The notes under the pieces are model-generated. The model was not told where the DNA came from. It saw only the letters and a program-made list of their open reading frames with translations, and did not search any database. This document shows, in pieces, positions 31,716 to 43,427 of a DNA stretch of 64,000 nucleotides. The DNA is taken from positions 1,674,001 to 1,738,000 of the forward strand of contig NC_026506.1 of assembly GCF_000182925.2 (NCBI RefSeq). The letters are read 5' to 3'. The translations under genes were made by a program, and so were the position numbers. Within the stretch, counting starts at the first letter, position 1. Every line of letters begins with the position of its first letter. The DNA is from Neurospora crassa OR74A (Eukaryota > Ascomycota > Sordariomycetes > Sordariales > Sordariaceae).

Positions 31716-34700
31716 TCAATACGGCAAGCCCCATTTCTCTCCCCGTTGGCCTGGCCCAGTCACCTCTCCCCTTCCATACCTTGTGTAGGCACCTGAATAA
31801 TCCCCATTCTCGTAGAAAGTATGTGACCTTCGCCTCAGATTCTCAGACCTTCTCGGCATCACATACTCTATCTCCGGTTCTCCATAATCTTTTTCTTCTG
31901 GACCGCCCCCCAAGGCCATCTGACCTGGCTTATCAATCCACCACTTCTCTGTACTAGGCCTCAGCGAAGGAAGCTTGCCCTGGAAGCCGGATCCTGGCAA
32001 AGACGACATGCCACTTCCACTAATCCTAGATACCCAACGGAAGACTGCTCCAAGATCGCCGGTGAAAAGGAAGCCGAGGAAGAGAACGGCGGCAGTGACA
32101 GGAATGGCAACGGCCCAGTAAGCCCACTGCCCTACTTCCATGTCGCGGATGTCACTGGTGTTCATGCCGAAGATGCTTGAGACGGCCGAGAGAGGCAGGA
32201 AGATGATGGTGACTACCGTGAAGGCATATATGAGACGTTCTTGGCGGTCCTTCTTGATGTCTACTTTGTTGCGATTCTGGAAGAAAGCTTGTCAGTGCTT
32301 GGGCCGAGTACACCACTTATAAGCGACAAGGAAAGAAACCATACCATAACCCTCAGCTGTTTGGAGTGAAGCTCGTACTCCTCAAACTCCCGCTCGCGCT
32401 GGTCAAGTTGCAGGATACACTCGTTGAGGAATAGTTGACGGAAGCCACCTGGATCTCGTGCAGAGAGCTGCTTCGATTCCACTGCCATCGAGCCGGTAAC
32501 CTCTTCGTCGTAGAAAGGTGGAGGGTCGTAGTACTGTCCTTGTCCTTGTTGCCCATAGCCGTGCGCCGACCTCACTTGTGGTTGTTCGTAATGATTGTAC
32601 TGCCTATGCATATGTGGGACTGACTGAGCCCCTCTCGGTGCTCCAGAGTAGTATACCGGATGTGATGGGCCTTGTATGGGCGCCGCCCGCGAACGGGCCG
32701 CTGCTGGCATTTTATAGGCAGACTGTTGGCTGTATCGTTCCAAACGCTCGAAGATGTCGCGTTGCGACCTGACAGTCTTCTGTACTACCAATAGTTCTTG
32801 GTCAAGAAGGTCGAGGCGCTGTTCGTGTGATCGGTCAGACTGCTTGCCGGTGATGTCCGATTCCTGGGTATTGAAGTGGTCTGAGTTAGCCACTACTGCA
32901 AGCCAGTACACCACCGAATGTTCTGCTTCTGGCACTTACAATGGCACTCAAATACGCCGAATATGTCTGGCTGATATTCGGCAGACCAGGGGTAACGTCT
33001 GTGAGAAGCTTCATGCTTATTAAAGAGACTAGCTCTTGAGGAAGAACGACGGAATTCTCCAGCAGAGGCTTCTTTGCCATGTCTTTGACAATGGCGTTGA
33101 GTCCTTGGCTGATAAGAGGTTTTGCATGGAGATCCAGGAAGGTGGATGCTCTCTCCGGATCCGTTGACATGTAAGAAAGGCCCAGAAGAAGATGGAGCCA
33201 GCCATCAATTAGTTGGTCAGGCACATGGATTTGAACACGATCCGAATGTTGCGCATGCATGAACGTTTCCGTAAAGTAGAGTATCATGACGGCAAGCTCT
33301 TTGAGCACAGCTCGTAGCTGGTATCGATCGTCGGCCACGCCCTCGTCATCGTGCTGCTACGATTACCGTCAGTATATTGCTTCTAAAATGGCAGGCGCCA
33401 TTTCAGCTTGAAACACACCTTAACTTGGCCTTTCACGGCACCCCAATACTTGGCCGCCATTGGGGTTTCAGTTGTGCCGGGAAAAAAGAATTTGAAAATC
33501 ATGTCGGCCAAGTTGAATATGTCGGCTCGTATTTCGTAGTCCTGCGGGTTGGATGAGCGTATTCTCCTTTCAGGGCGAACGATCTCTAGCTCCTCCTGTT
33601 TAAGCATATGATAAATTGAGAGTCGGCTGGCGCTTGGGCAGCGTTTATATGCCCGTTGGTCGCTGACGCTTGTCTCGTGCAACAGGATCGTTTCTATCTC
33701 GTGGAGGCGCTCTTCGAGTTTGGCTTCGTCAATCGTATTGTTTTGGGCCATCGAAACGTCGTCGAGGCATGTGAAAAGTGCAAAAGAGGAACTCGGGGGT
33801 GGCTGCGAGATTTTTGGAGACCCGGACGTTGTTGTCTTTGTAGGAGGCCGTGCGTGTTTCGCTTTCCTTGCCTTCTCATCCTGGGTTTCTTGCTTGGCGT
33901 TGGTCCCCTCGCTATCTTTGGGCTCTTCAGTTGTGGTCCCTTCGGTCTGCTTGGCTTGGGGCTGGATTGGCACGAGTCGCCCTGGTGTCGGAAGCTTAGG
34001 CGTCGGCCTGTGATTGCTCAGTTAGTAGCAGTTCTACTTTCGTCGGTAATAATAGCGAGTAAGTAGAGGTACGCACCCAAGCTCGAGATCAAATGAGATC
34101 GTGTGTGAGTGTTTTTGACTTGCCGATGTCCAGATCTTGGGCCAATCCTCCGGGCAGATCACACGCTTGTTGCGGTAGAAGCTCAGAGGCAGATGCCAGA
34201 ACTCCCAGAAATGGGAAATGAAGTCCTAAAATCAAGTCCAATAGTCAGCGACCAGGAAAGAAAGCAGGGTTTGTTTTGTACAATCGCCACACTCACAAAC
34301 CATGTTTGGCAATCCTTTACCGGCAAAGTCCACATCACATTACCCCCGAACCGGACCCAGAACTTTTGCTGGGATTGCTCCTCGGAGAGATTACTCAGGG
34401 GCTTGACCGACTTCGCAATCGAGTTGCTACAGAGAGCATCTTTGGACATTCTGCCGTACGTGATCACAAATGCTAGAGAGCGTCTATCAATAAGAGCCGT
34501 TTAGGCAGCACCATACCCGATACGTACAGTTATTTATGATGATGCACCAGAGCTGCGAAATATGAAAACAGAGGCCTGGGCCGGCCTGAGCAACTTGTCG
34601 CACTGCTTGTTGCATGTCGCGTTCTTTGGCAGTCCGAGAAAATTGTGCCTGTAGCAAGGTCTGGATCGGAAACGCTGATGAGTTTCCGGCGCCGGAGAGA

Positions 34701-36183
34701 AGGCCAGAGTATGGCTCGAGGCTGAAGTATGGAAGACAAATCCAGGTTACACTTCTGGTAGTTCGACTTTGCCCCCCGACGCCACTGTCGTGAGGTAAGA
34801 CATAGTCGAGACAGCCCGGTTCCATGTGCTGTACTGGCTTTCCTGTTGAAGTCTGAATAAACTTGACGGAAGACTGTTTGAGACGGAAAAGGACATCATT
34901 GATAGCCTTCCTTTCGATGCCCGTCAGGACGGAGAGGTGCGCGATCTGGGTCTGATTCGTCTGTTAGCCGAAAGTTGCGTGACTTCTCATCCAAGGAGTG
35001 CTTACAGAAAGGTCTTCCAGGGACATTGATGGTCGGGTAAGATGCCTATCAGCAATGGTTAGCCCACTTCGCTAGATGCTAGGGAGCAGATACCTTACAT
35101 CCAACGATACAGTGGCTGAAGGTGCCGTAGCTGGGCTGGGTTTGCGGCTATCAGCAAATCTGCTGAGTGGTGGCCTTCGGCAGCTGTGTATCCTTTGCCG
35201 GTATAGGACGAGGCAAGAATGTGGTCGACTTCGGAACACTGATCGTCTTTTGGCGATGGTTGGCTCGGCATCGCATCCGGGTCCTCGCTCTGCTCCCCGT
35301 CTGCTGAACCTCCAACCGATGCCGTCCTTGCTGCCCGAAATGATGCAGCAAAGGAGTAGGCAGACGACCCAGACTCTTCGGTTACTAGAGCTGGCGTAGC
35401 CCTGAATCTTGAAGACCCGTAGCTTCTGACAGTAGAGGCTCCTCGCGTAGACCTGTAGGTACTCTCCATGGTAGAGTTGGATCGTAACTCGTCGCTTCGA
35501 TCCCCATCCGAGTCGTCATCTCTTGCGCCGGGAGACAAGGCCTCTGTAGAAGGACCATGTGACTGTTGCGGTGGGGAGTACTCCTCAACATGATGGAGGA
35601 TGTCGTCATCGCTGTCCTGCTCGAACTTGACGGTCTTGTGTCGACGCTTGTTTTTGGGTCTAGTTGGAGAAGACGCAGGTGTCGGTGATGCTGAGCGTCT
35701 GATGTTTCTTCTCACGGGCTGATGGATGGGCCGAGAGAGGGATTCTCCCGGTCCGTAATAGCCGCCTGGTGTTGTTGCCCAAGTGTCATAGGGAGCAACT
35801 AAAGGTACGGGTGGTCTCTGCTGGCCTGGCTGGATGTACTCGGTATACGGCTCGAAATGGACTTGATGGGCTGCGCGCGTTGCTCCGGTAGGGACAGATG
35901 GTGGAGGATAAGCGACTGGAGGCTGATGAATGGGATAGTACGGGACTGAATAGGGCATCATGTAAGAGTTGTATCCAGACGATGGGGGGTATGCTGGCTG
36001 AGGTGCTTCCCGGGGCCATGATGGCGCCCGTGCTGGCTGGGATGAATCATCGAAGGTTTGTTGTTGTTGTTGTTGTTGTTGTTGATGCGGCTGCTCTGGA
36101 AAGGTGTGACTGCGGCGGGGAGGCAAGGACCATGTCGGTGCATCTTCATCGCGAGGACCTGGAGCTGGTGGAGGTTGCGACAT
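31716..36183 (-). CDS. CorA-like Mg2+ transporter-domain protein, nine exons, about 1319 residues
   Basis: Exons on the minus strand are 36183-35099, 35045-35006, 34951-34528, 34472-34297, 34225-34077, 34007-33419, 33356-32940, 32863-32345 and 32276-31716. Every junction uses a GT..AG intron of 38-83 bp and keeps frame. The start is MSQPPPAPGPRDED. Residues 1 to about 360 are Pro/Ser/Gln-rich and probably disordered, with a Q9 run at about 34. The middle 700 residues are mixed helical and carry no motif I know. The C-terminus has the CorA signature: a coiled segment (ERLERYSQQ, EFEEYELHSKQLRV), a first membrane helix (about 1148-1167) ending in SSIFGMN (GMN at 1170-1172), and a second helix (about 1184-1204, WAYWAVAIPVTAAVLFLG). 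CorA-family channels move Mg2+ as pentamers. Here the very long extension suggests a specialised fungal branch, and transport activity is inferred only from GMN plus two helices. A Ser/Arg-rich tail follows. Confidence 0.88.
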
Positions 36184-37530
36184 GTTGGTGCGGCAGCATG
36201 CAGAACAATGGCATTGTGCTGCAGCGAGCCCTTCCCTCGAGGTGTGAAGACCGTTGAACGCACCGAGGGTCGCGCAGATGTCAAATATCGAAGATGGGCC
36301 GGTGTTGACATTTCAAATTTGAGTGAGCTGAACATTGTGTGACCCAAAATCCTCAACCATCCCCATGCAACAGCTAGTGCTGCGCCAAGCCAAAGGATGC
36401 AGCTGACAGCATCCGCGATCCCAGCCAATGGGTCGCACTTTCGCCAATTGTTCAACTGATGTGCTTCCCCAACCACCTGGAAACCCATGCTCGATTTGAA
36501 AAGCTGAAGATTCGGATGTTCAATCATCGATTCTGGATGAAATTTGACGTGTTGGTTGCGCAGTCGAGGTAGACTTCACCTGTGGAAAGCACCAAGCAGA
36601 TTGTGCCCTATCAGCGGTTTCGCGCGAGAATTGCGCCAAGAACATGGGTCGATCAGGTTTGTACAAGAAATGGGAAGATCCAAATCATTACTCCGAGAAT
36701 ACTCACCCCATGTACGTCACAAACATATTTTCAATATCAAACAAACAGTTAAGGAATTTCCGACTCTCACTCAAAAAGACTGGTGAGAATTCTTCGAAAG
36801 CAAAGTCGAGTTTTAAGGTACTTCTTCTTGAGTGTCTCCGGCAAGTGCAACGATCTTGTCAAATTTCTGTCCCCACTTTGGACTGGCGCCCCGCGCAACA
36901 CCATGTCCTGTGCAACGACGCATCACCATTTGCTGGATGACCATATCGGATAGTCAAAGTAGCCAAGTATGCTTCATTATCACCCGGGAAAGACTTGTCA
37001 TTCCCATGTACTTTTGTGCACTTCACGAGGGTACTTGTAGCCTAGTTTTTGTCCGGGTTAAAGAGTACCGCGTATGCCTCAGAAGACAGGATGACGGAAC
37101 TGAAAGGAGTACAGAAGGAAACAAACTGATCCGCTTGAATCGTCAGAGCAAAATGTGGAGCATTAGGTAAGAATAGTGCAGGAGTGAATGTGATTGCTGA
37201 AACTGCTCTGTTCGTTAATCGTGTGGGAAGTCGCGACGGAGGCTAATGTGAAGGGAGAGACCTGGTGCAAGCCATGCAAGCGATGAAAGACGTGAATGCG
37301 ATGAAGGATGGCAGAAATTTCAGGTACACTTACAAACGATGATCAGTGAAATAAGAAATTTAAAGTTAAAACGGGCATTTGCTTTGTGGAGGTTGGTATC
37401 GTTGATCGCAAGTCGCGACAATGGCCATTGTTTGACTCGATGTCGGTGTGTTGAAGACAGCGAGGCGTTGCGAAGCTAAACACCAAATTCAAAGAAGTAA
37501 CCCTCGAAGTTGCAGTGCGAGATTGAACTA
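36184..37530. other. intergenic, upstream of the CorA-like gene
   Basis: No supported gene. Both strands have only short overlapping frames. It should contain the promoter of the minus-strand CorA-like gene; no clear TATA or CCAAT arrangement was identified. Confidence 0.4.
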
Positions 37531-37646
37531 TAGTACCTCATTCTGGGAAATCGCGGGAGACGGGAGGGAGAGAAACCTCCGGTCGGGAAGGCACCAACAT
37601 CGTGGGGCCCGCGAAGACGGAAGGCGCCAACCGACGGGGAGGAACG

Positions 37647-37817
37647 ATGGGAGACGACGAAGCAGCCAACACCATGGCATCAATACAGGCAAGGAAGTCA
37701 CGGCCAGGCACCATCAGCAGCCTCACTCAAACCAACGGCAAGAAACCACCAAGCTTCCCGGCCGACCATGCCTCTCCCATCAGCCCACGAGCTTCACCTC
37801 CCAGCCCAATACAGTGA
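37647..37817 (+). CDS. short open frame upstream of the tRNA, weak candidate
   Basis: The frame begins MGDDEAANTMASIQARKSRP and ends in a Pro/Ser-rich tail after 56 codons. The same frame is open about 40 codons further upstream (back to about 37533), so it might be a last exon rather than a whole gene. Composition looks natural and has good third-position G/C, but there is no homology and no firm upstream exon. Confidence 0.2.
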   Translation: MGDDEAANTMASIQARKSRPGTISSLTQTNGKKPPSFPADHASPISPRASPPSPIQ

Positions 37818-38075
37818 GGCTTTCACCACCAGCTCACCATCACCGCCCCAGCCAAACAACAACTCGCCAAGCCTTCATCCTTAATCATCACCAGCACGAG
37901 CACCGGCTCCCAGACCCACGCCAGCGCCCGCCCACCCCTAACCCTCTCCACCTCTGTCTACTGGCCCTCCTCCTCCTCCTCCTCCTCTTCCTCTTCCTCC
38001 TCCCCAACTCCTTGAATCACGGTATATGTATTAGGTCTTTGGGCACATCATACAACAACAACAACAAGACCAACT

Positions 38076-38228
38076 GCGCGGTTGGCTCAGTCGGTAGAGC
38101 GTTAGCCCGTTCACAAGTGATCGTACCGGAGGCCCTATATACTCGCTACAAGTGTAGTATGGGAGTGGCGCAAGGGGGGGTCACGAACGATAGGCTAGAG
38201 GTCACAGGTTCGAGTCCTGTACCGCGTA
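38076..38228 (+). tRNA. intron-containing tRNA gene (isotype uncertain, Asn-GTT suggested)
   Basis: A perfect A-box (TGGCTCAGTCGG, 38083-38094) and B-box (GGTTCGAGTCC, 38207-38217) are about 110 bp apart. The acceptor stem GCGCGGT pairs with ACCGCGT with a terminal G-T pair. The D-stem is GCTC/GAGC and the T-stem ACAGG/CCTGT. The anticodon stem TTAGC pairs with GCTAG at about 38193. A T7 terminator runs at 38236-38242. The insert after the anticodon region is about 75-80 nt, long for a tRNA intron. CGTTC on the 5' side pairs with GAACG near the 3' splice region (38185), as expected for a bulge-helix-bulge. GTT at the anticodon position suggests Asn, but C instead of T at position 33 is unusual. 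Confidence 0.7.
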
Positions 38229-38685
38229 ATCTTCATTTTTTTGCTGGGTTCTCTTCATTTCTCTTCGTATTTTTTATTTCTTGGTCGTTGCCGCGGTCTA
38301 GGTCGAAGACAAGAGGTCACTGGGCGGGTAGGAATTGAGCTATACATTTAGTTTGGAGATTGTTGGGATTATCAGTCTAGAGTTGAAGAAGAACGGGCTT
38401 GTTTTCAGTCTTGTGAGGCTGTTGACTCTGTGATCGAGATGTTTTGTCACTGTGATGATGATAGTTGGGATGATATGGGGGCACAAAGTTGCACACTCAT
38501 AAAGCGGTCGGTAACTTGCTCGTAGGTCAAGAAGTGGACAGATTACAAGGTGAATAGTAGGCACTATCAGTATTAAGTCTTTACGTGTATCCTGAATTAG
38601 AGCAAAATCTTCATTTGTGGAGTATCATCACCCATCTCGTGCATTGCGTATCTGTGCCGAACTACCCCGAGCGACATCCCAACAT
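38229..38685. other. intergenic between tRNA and methyltransferase
   Basis: Contains the Pol III terminator of the tRNA and the 3' flank of the methyltransferase gene. No gene seen. Confidence 0.5.
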
Positions 38686-39978
38686 CTAACCGCCCAATGG
38701 TTTCCTCCCATACACAGTGATAAAAGGAAAGTACGTATGAATACTCCCATCCATCACAGCCTTCCTCACTTCGACCAGGAACGACTCGATCTCCGTCGGC
38801 GTCAGCCCTGCAGCCTGAAACGGCCTGCTGCACAGTCCCGTCATGCCATCCATGATCGACGTCCGCCAGAACAGACCGCAAAGTCGGAGTTTCTGATCCG
38901 CCGGCCAGAGCCCGAGGGGCAATTTCTTCGTGATCTCGGTAACATTCTCAAAGCCGGCCTCGCGCATCTCCTGAGAAGTCTTTTGGATGGCGCTTATGTC
39001 GGCGCCCATGGCTTGGAGGCCGGCTCCGAGGAGCTTGAGCGCGTCGCGGGCGGCATATGGAGTATCTGGTGTGAGGGTGTGATCGTCGCAACTTGGATTA
39101 CTGACATCGATCTCTTGGATTTCAAAGTAGCCGCCTGGCTTGAGGTGTCTAAGGTTGATTTGGTCAGATAACCGCCAGTTGCACGAAATCGAGAGATGGG
39201 AGAATGAGCGAGACTTACCGCATTACACGTTGCATAAGCGAGTTCCTATCCTTGAGGGTGTGTAGTGCAAAGCGCAGATGGATGTAATCGTACTTGTTTA
39301 CCGGGTCCACCCACTCGTCTTCAAAGTCGTCGACGTAGAAGCGCACGTTTTCCGGAACAAAGCTGGGCTGGATGGGTGATAGGTCAACTCCCGTGATGAC
39401 TGCGTCCGGATAGCTTTCAGCCACTGTCGGTTTGGTATTAGCAACCAGATTTTGAGTGCTCGAGTAAACCACCAAAAATACTTACATTGCGTGGGCCATA
39501 TTCCGGTACCAGTGCCCAAGTCAAGGACCTGTCCACCCTTTTCCAATGCCTCCTCAACGGGAGCAAAGAAGTATCGACCGTCACAGAGCATAACTGACAT
39601 GGTATGCTTGATTTCCTCACGAGATTGCTCCGTCTCATCGTTGGGGTAGGCGTATTTACCCGCATGGTATGCATGATATCTCAAGCCACACTCATACACA
39701 TGGCCACGAATCGAGTCGGCAATGGAGCTCGAATAATCTGGCCCATCCGGTTCGTCAAACTCAAATAGAGAATCGCCATTTCCAAAGTCTTGGGGAGTAG
39801 TTTCAGACGAATGTTTCGGGAATGAGGGTCCGGTCTGTGCTTTGGAGCTCCCCAGTCCAGCGGCTGTCCAAAAGTCGTGTTCTGGTGTTGAGCTTGGCGT
39901 GATGTATTGTGAAGCTGCCGGAGCGGAGCCAGAGGAGAGATGTGCTGAAGAACTTGAATCCCCCTTCCTGGAGTCCAT
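38686..39978 (-). CDS. LaeA-like class I SAM-dependent methyltransferase (TAM domain), 386 residues
   Basis: Exons on the minus strand are 39978-39486, 39423-39219 and 39148-38686, with introns of 62 and 70 bp (GTAAGT donors; GACAG and TTAG acceptors), all in frame. The start MDSRKGDSSSSAHLSSG has no competing upstream ATG. Residues 1 to about 85 are Ser/Pro-rich and disordered. Motif I is VLDLGTGTGIWPTQ (near residue 155), ending at the first intron. The acidic ribose-binding position lies in VITGVDLSPIQ. YDYIHLRF and LKPGGYFEIQEID are the post-motif blocks typical of the fungal methyltransferase group that includes LaeA/LAE1. Members are numerous; only some regulate secondary metabolism and most have unknown substrates. 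No biosynthetic cluster is visible around it, so regulatory function is not implied. The C-terminus ends FITVYGRKPLGG. Confidence 0.9.
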
Positions 39979-41924
39979 GATTGCGGCAAGTGTGGTGAAA
40001 GCTTGGTGGTTGAACGAGGAGGAGGAAGGGGTCGTTGGCGTCAACGAACGAGAGGGAACCCGTCTGACTTAAGTATGTTGAATCATCCATGTAGAGCCAA
40101 CCTTGAACCCCAACCTAGGTAACGATGCGTGGAGACTCGCACATCGTCGGCTCAAGCATGGTACGATGCTTTTTGGGATGCAAAATACTACATAAGTTGG
40201 GGAAAGCGAGCGAGTGGACAGAATATCGCAATGCCAAATTTGGTGACTACCCTGTAGTTGCATGGCTTCTTGATTGGGCAATTTTCACTAGAGTCCGCTC
40301 CAGACCACACCTCGGGGTCAGGAGCCAGGGACAACTAAGCGACTGCAGGTACTGTGTAGTGTACAGTGTAGCATTATGAGCTTGACTGAAGCTGGCTACG
40401 ACATCGGAAGGTATCCCGACGTAGCTTTTGAGTTTCGAGAGGTTACACCGGCTAATTGGGCCGGAGGACGATGCCTTGGACCCCGGGGAAATGGATTGGC
40501 ACATCAGCAAAAAGTGACAGACACTTGCCTTCTTTCACGTGTTTTGAAATGCTTCTCTTTTTTTCGGTTTTTTTTTCTGAGAGGAAGGCAGAGTAATGGA
40601 CCTGGTTTGAAGAGCAAGGCAAGCCGGCGGCTTCGCTCATGATTTCCGATTGGAAGGAGATTCTTGGTCGCTGCAACGTGTGTACACCAAGGAGCAAGTC
40701 TAAAGAAATATCGGATTGGATCTTAAAAAGCTTGGACAAAGATGATGTTATGATGGCCATGGTGGTGGTTCTGGGAACATGCAGATGGGATGTTGGTCAG
40801 AATGGAGACGAGGTGATCCCAATGGACTTGAATGTGGTGAGACAGATAACGGCCAAAGCGATCGACGACCAGAAGAGGAAGGTGGGTGAAGTGAATTGGA
40901 GGAGGTGGAGAAATGGAATTGCGTACCATAGTAGATGTACATATAACGTAAGGTAGAGGTAGTCAGTGTTTGGAAAGAGGATTTATGGATTGGGAAAGTC
41001 TATTCCCGCTGTGAATCCGAGGCACCTTCCCGACAGCGTGGTGGACTACTGGGACCAGGGCAGGCAGCTCTGTGGGTGGATTGGACACCCCTGGAGCTGT
41101 GAATTTCAGTGGGACTTTCACCGAACAAGCGCTGGAGCTCGATGCCCGTCAGGCCATTCCCAGTCGGAGGGGTCTGGCCTTCCATTCCTCCTTTTCCTCT
41201 TTTCATACCTACCTCTATTCAGGTCCCTTCGTATCTGCCCTGGTGCCTGGGCTCCCATCACATGCCGGTCGCCCCGTCCCGACTCCGAACCATCAGGTCG
41301 TTTTCTTTGACATCAAAATGATCAGTCGTTTCCTGATCTCGCTCAAAGGTTCGCCGTTTCAGTTCTCAACACGGTCAACCCTGCAATGAGTACGCTTCGC
41401 TATCTCAAGTCTGTCTCTAGGGAATCCGGCTTCTGCGCGATGAGATTCGGGGTACGCATACCGCTAACTACAAGCTCCAAGTGTGGACTGGCAAGCTAGG
41501 TACCTAGGTAATTTCAGCTTCCACACTATTTGTATGATCTTCCATCGAAGGCAGCAATCCTCAGAGATCTCGATGGTGACATGACTAGTGTACCTGTTCG
41601 TACCAGCAACGACGGGAAAGGCGCGGACCAGGTGGAGGAGTGTGGGTTGACGGGAAGGCCCAAAGACCCCATCGTTCGGTGGAGATAGCAAGCGCTGCGG
41701 GATGAACTCCGTGGGGTTGATAGGCCCATCCCAGGGATCGGTGTTCAGCTCGGTACGTCAGCTGTCTCACATGAACAGGATGGAGTTTCCCTTCAGCTTG
41801 GAAGAGCAAGTAGTGTAGTACGAAACTGATGACTTGCAGCATAAGACTGCCCAAGTCTAGACTACAGTTCAAAACCTCCAATCCCCCAATACCTGTTGCT
41901 TGCTGCCAAAGAAATCATTAAACA
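39979..41924. other. divergent intergenic region between methyltransferase and FAD oxidoreductase
   Basis: 1.95 kb shared upstream region of two divergently transcribed genes. Frames are short on both strands. It contains TAGAGGTA at 40954, TACCTCTA at 41210 and the palindrome TACCTAGGTA at 41501. No gene supported. Confidence 0.5.
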
Positions 41925-43427
41925 ATGGACGAACGCGCCAAGACCCGAGTCACTCTTCCTCGAGAAAACCCAACCCCGAGTTACTGGCAAGATCCTCCGG
42001 ACGATATTGCCGACCAGCGCACCACCAAGGACCTTCCAAGCCATGTCGACATCGTTATCATTGGTAGCGGCATCACGGGCGCCGCGATAGCATGGAACCT
42101 CCTAAAGGATGTCCGCCCAGGGGAAAAGGGGTCCAGAAACATTGTCATGGTTGAGGCCCGCCAGGCCTGCTCTGGCGCAACTGGTCGCAACGGTGGACAC
42201 ACCAAAGCCGCCTCCTACCGCTCCTTTCTCGAGCACGCCTCTCTCCTCGGCACTCCAGCCGCGGTCCAGATTGCCCGTCTGGAGTACGATAACATCCAAG
42301 CCATCCACGCCTTTGCCAAAGAGCACAACATTCCTTGCGACTCCAACCCCTGCCACACCGTTGACATCATCTACGACCAAGCCCAATGGACCGCCGCCCA
42401 CGAAGCCGTCGCTGCTATGAAGGCCGCGTTCCCCGAGGGAGACCCTGTAGGAGAGTACACCTTCCACTCCCCGGCCGAAGTTCAGTCCAAATTTCATTGC
42501 GCCCTTGACGCCGGCACAATAGCCGGCGAGCCACAAACCCTCTATGGTGGTGTCTCCTACCCAGCCGGGAGCATTTCCTCCTACGCCTTCACCACTGGTC
42601 TCCTCAAGCTCTGTCTATCCCGTGGCCTGAACCTGCAAACCAACAACCCCGCCACCTCTTTGATGAAGAACCGCGACGAACGCACCTGGACCGTACGAAC
42701 CCCTCGTGGAAACATCTGGACTAAGGACATCATCCTCGCCACGAACGGGTACACGGCCGCCATTGCGCCTACCTTCCAAGGTGTGATAGTCCCCCTGCGC
42801 GGACAGGTCACGGCGCAAAGACCGGGTAGCAACCTATCCGAGAAAGGATGTCTACCGACCACCTACAGCTTCATCTACGATAAGGGGTACGAGTACATGA
42901 TTCCACGACCAAAGGGAAGTCGAAACGAAGGGGACTTGGTCATTGGTGGTGGGTTAGTAAGGGCTAAGGAAGAAGGGCTGGGGGAGTACGGAACTACGGA
43001 TGACACGACTGTTAACGAGGAAATCAGCACTTACCTCAAGAACACTTTGACAAGGTACTTTGGTGGTGGTGGTGGTGGTGATCGAAATGGGAACTGGGGA
43101 GACGATCACCCAGATGGAAGAATCAAAAAGGAGTGGACGGGAATTATGGGGTATACGCCCGATGGATTTCCCATGGTCGGAGCAGTCCCGGGAGAGAACG
43201 GGTTCTGGATGAGTTGTAGTTTTCAGGGCCATGGGATGGTGTTGTGCTGGATGTGCGCAAAGGCATTGGTGGAGATGATGGAGGGGAGGGATAATAAAGA
43301 GTTGAGAGGGTGGTTTCCGGAGGCGTTCAGGGTTGGGTTCGAGAGGATGAGGAAGAGGTTTCAGGGAAGGCTGCATACGAGCGTAGCGGTGCCACCGGGG
43401 CCGGCGGTGGGGGGAGGGTCTGGGTAA
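41925..43427 (+). CDS. FAD-dependent oxidoreductase, DAO family, intronless, 500 residues
   Basis: A single uninterrupted frame starts at an ATG in context AAACAATGG. The N-terminal Rossmann fold VDIVIIGSGITGAAIAWNLL (about residues 40-59) supplies the GxGxxG ADP-binding site. It is followed by the acidic VEARQ and by CSGATGRNGGH, a typical FAD-contacting segment of the D-amino-acid oxidase / glycine oxidase / sarcosine ox-red clan. The closing strand-helix WTGIMGYTPDGFPMVGAVP near residue 405 and the SFQGHGM turn are the C-terminal FAD-binding part. No signal peptide and no peroxisomal tripeptide (it ends GGGSG). A six-Gly run at about 380 comes from a GGT microsatellite. The substrate is not determined; amines, N-methyl amino acids or glutamylpolyamines are all possible for this clan. 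Lack of introns is unusual here and could reflect transfer or retroposition, but codon use is like that of its neighbours. Confidence 0.9.
   Translation: MDERAKTRVTLPRENPTPSYWQDPPDDIADQRTTKDLPSHVDIVIIGSGITGAAIAWNLLKDVRPGEKGSRNIVMVEARQACSGATGRNGGHTKAASYRSFLEHASLLGTPAAVQIARLEYDNIQAIHAFAKEHNIPCDSNPCHTVDIIYDQAQWTAAHEAVAAMKAAFPEGDPVGEYTFHSPAEVQSKFHCALDAGTIAGEPQTLYGGVSYPAGSISSYAFTTGLLKLCLSRGLNLQTNNPATSLMKNRDERTWTVRTPRGNIWTKDIILATNGYTAAIAPTFQGVIVPLRGQVTAQRPGSNLSEKGCLPTTYSFIYDKGYEYMIPRPKGSRNEGDLVIGGGLVRAKEEGLGEYGTTDDTTVNEEISTYLKNTLTRYFGGGGGGDRNGNWGDDHPDGRIKKEWTGIMGYTPDGFPMVGAVPGENGFWMSCSFQGHGMVLCWMCAKALVEMMEGRDNKELRGWFPEAFRVGFERMRKRFQGRLHTSVAVPPGPAVGGGSG

Noticed and set aside
37448-38338. 296-codon plus-strand frame
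   Set aside because: It runs straight through the tRNA gene and its terminator, and its composition (His/Arg/Gln then Leu runs) follows low-complexity DNA.
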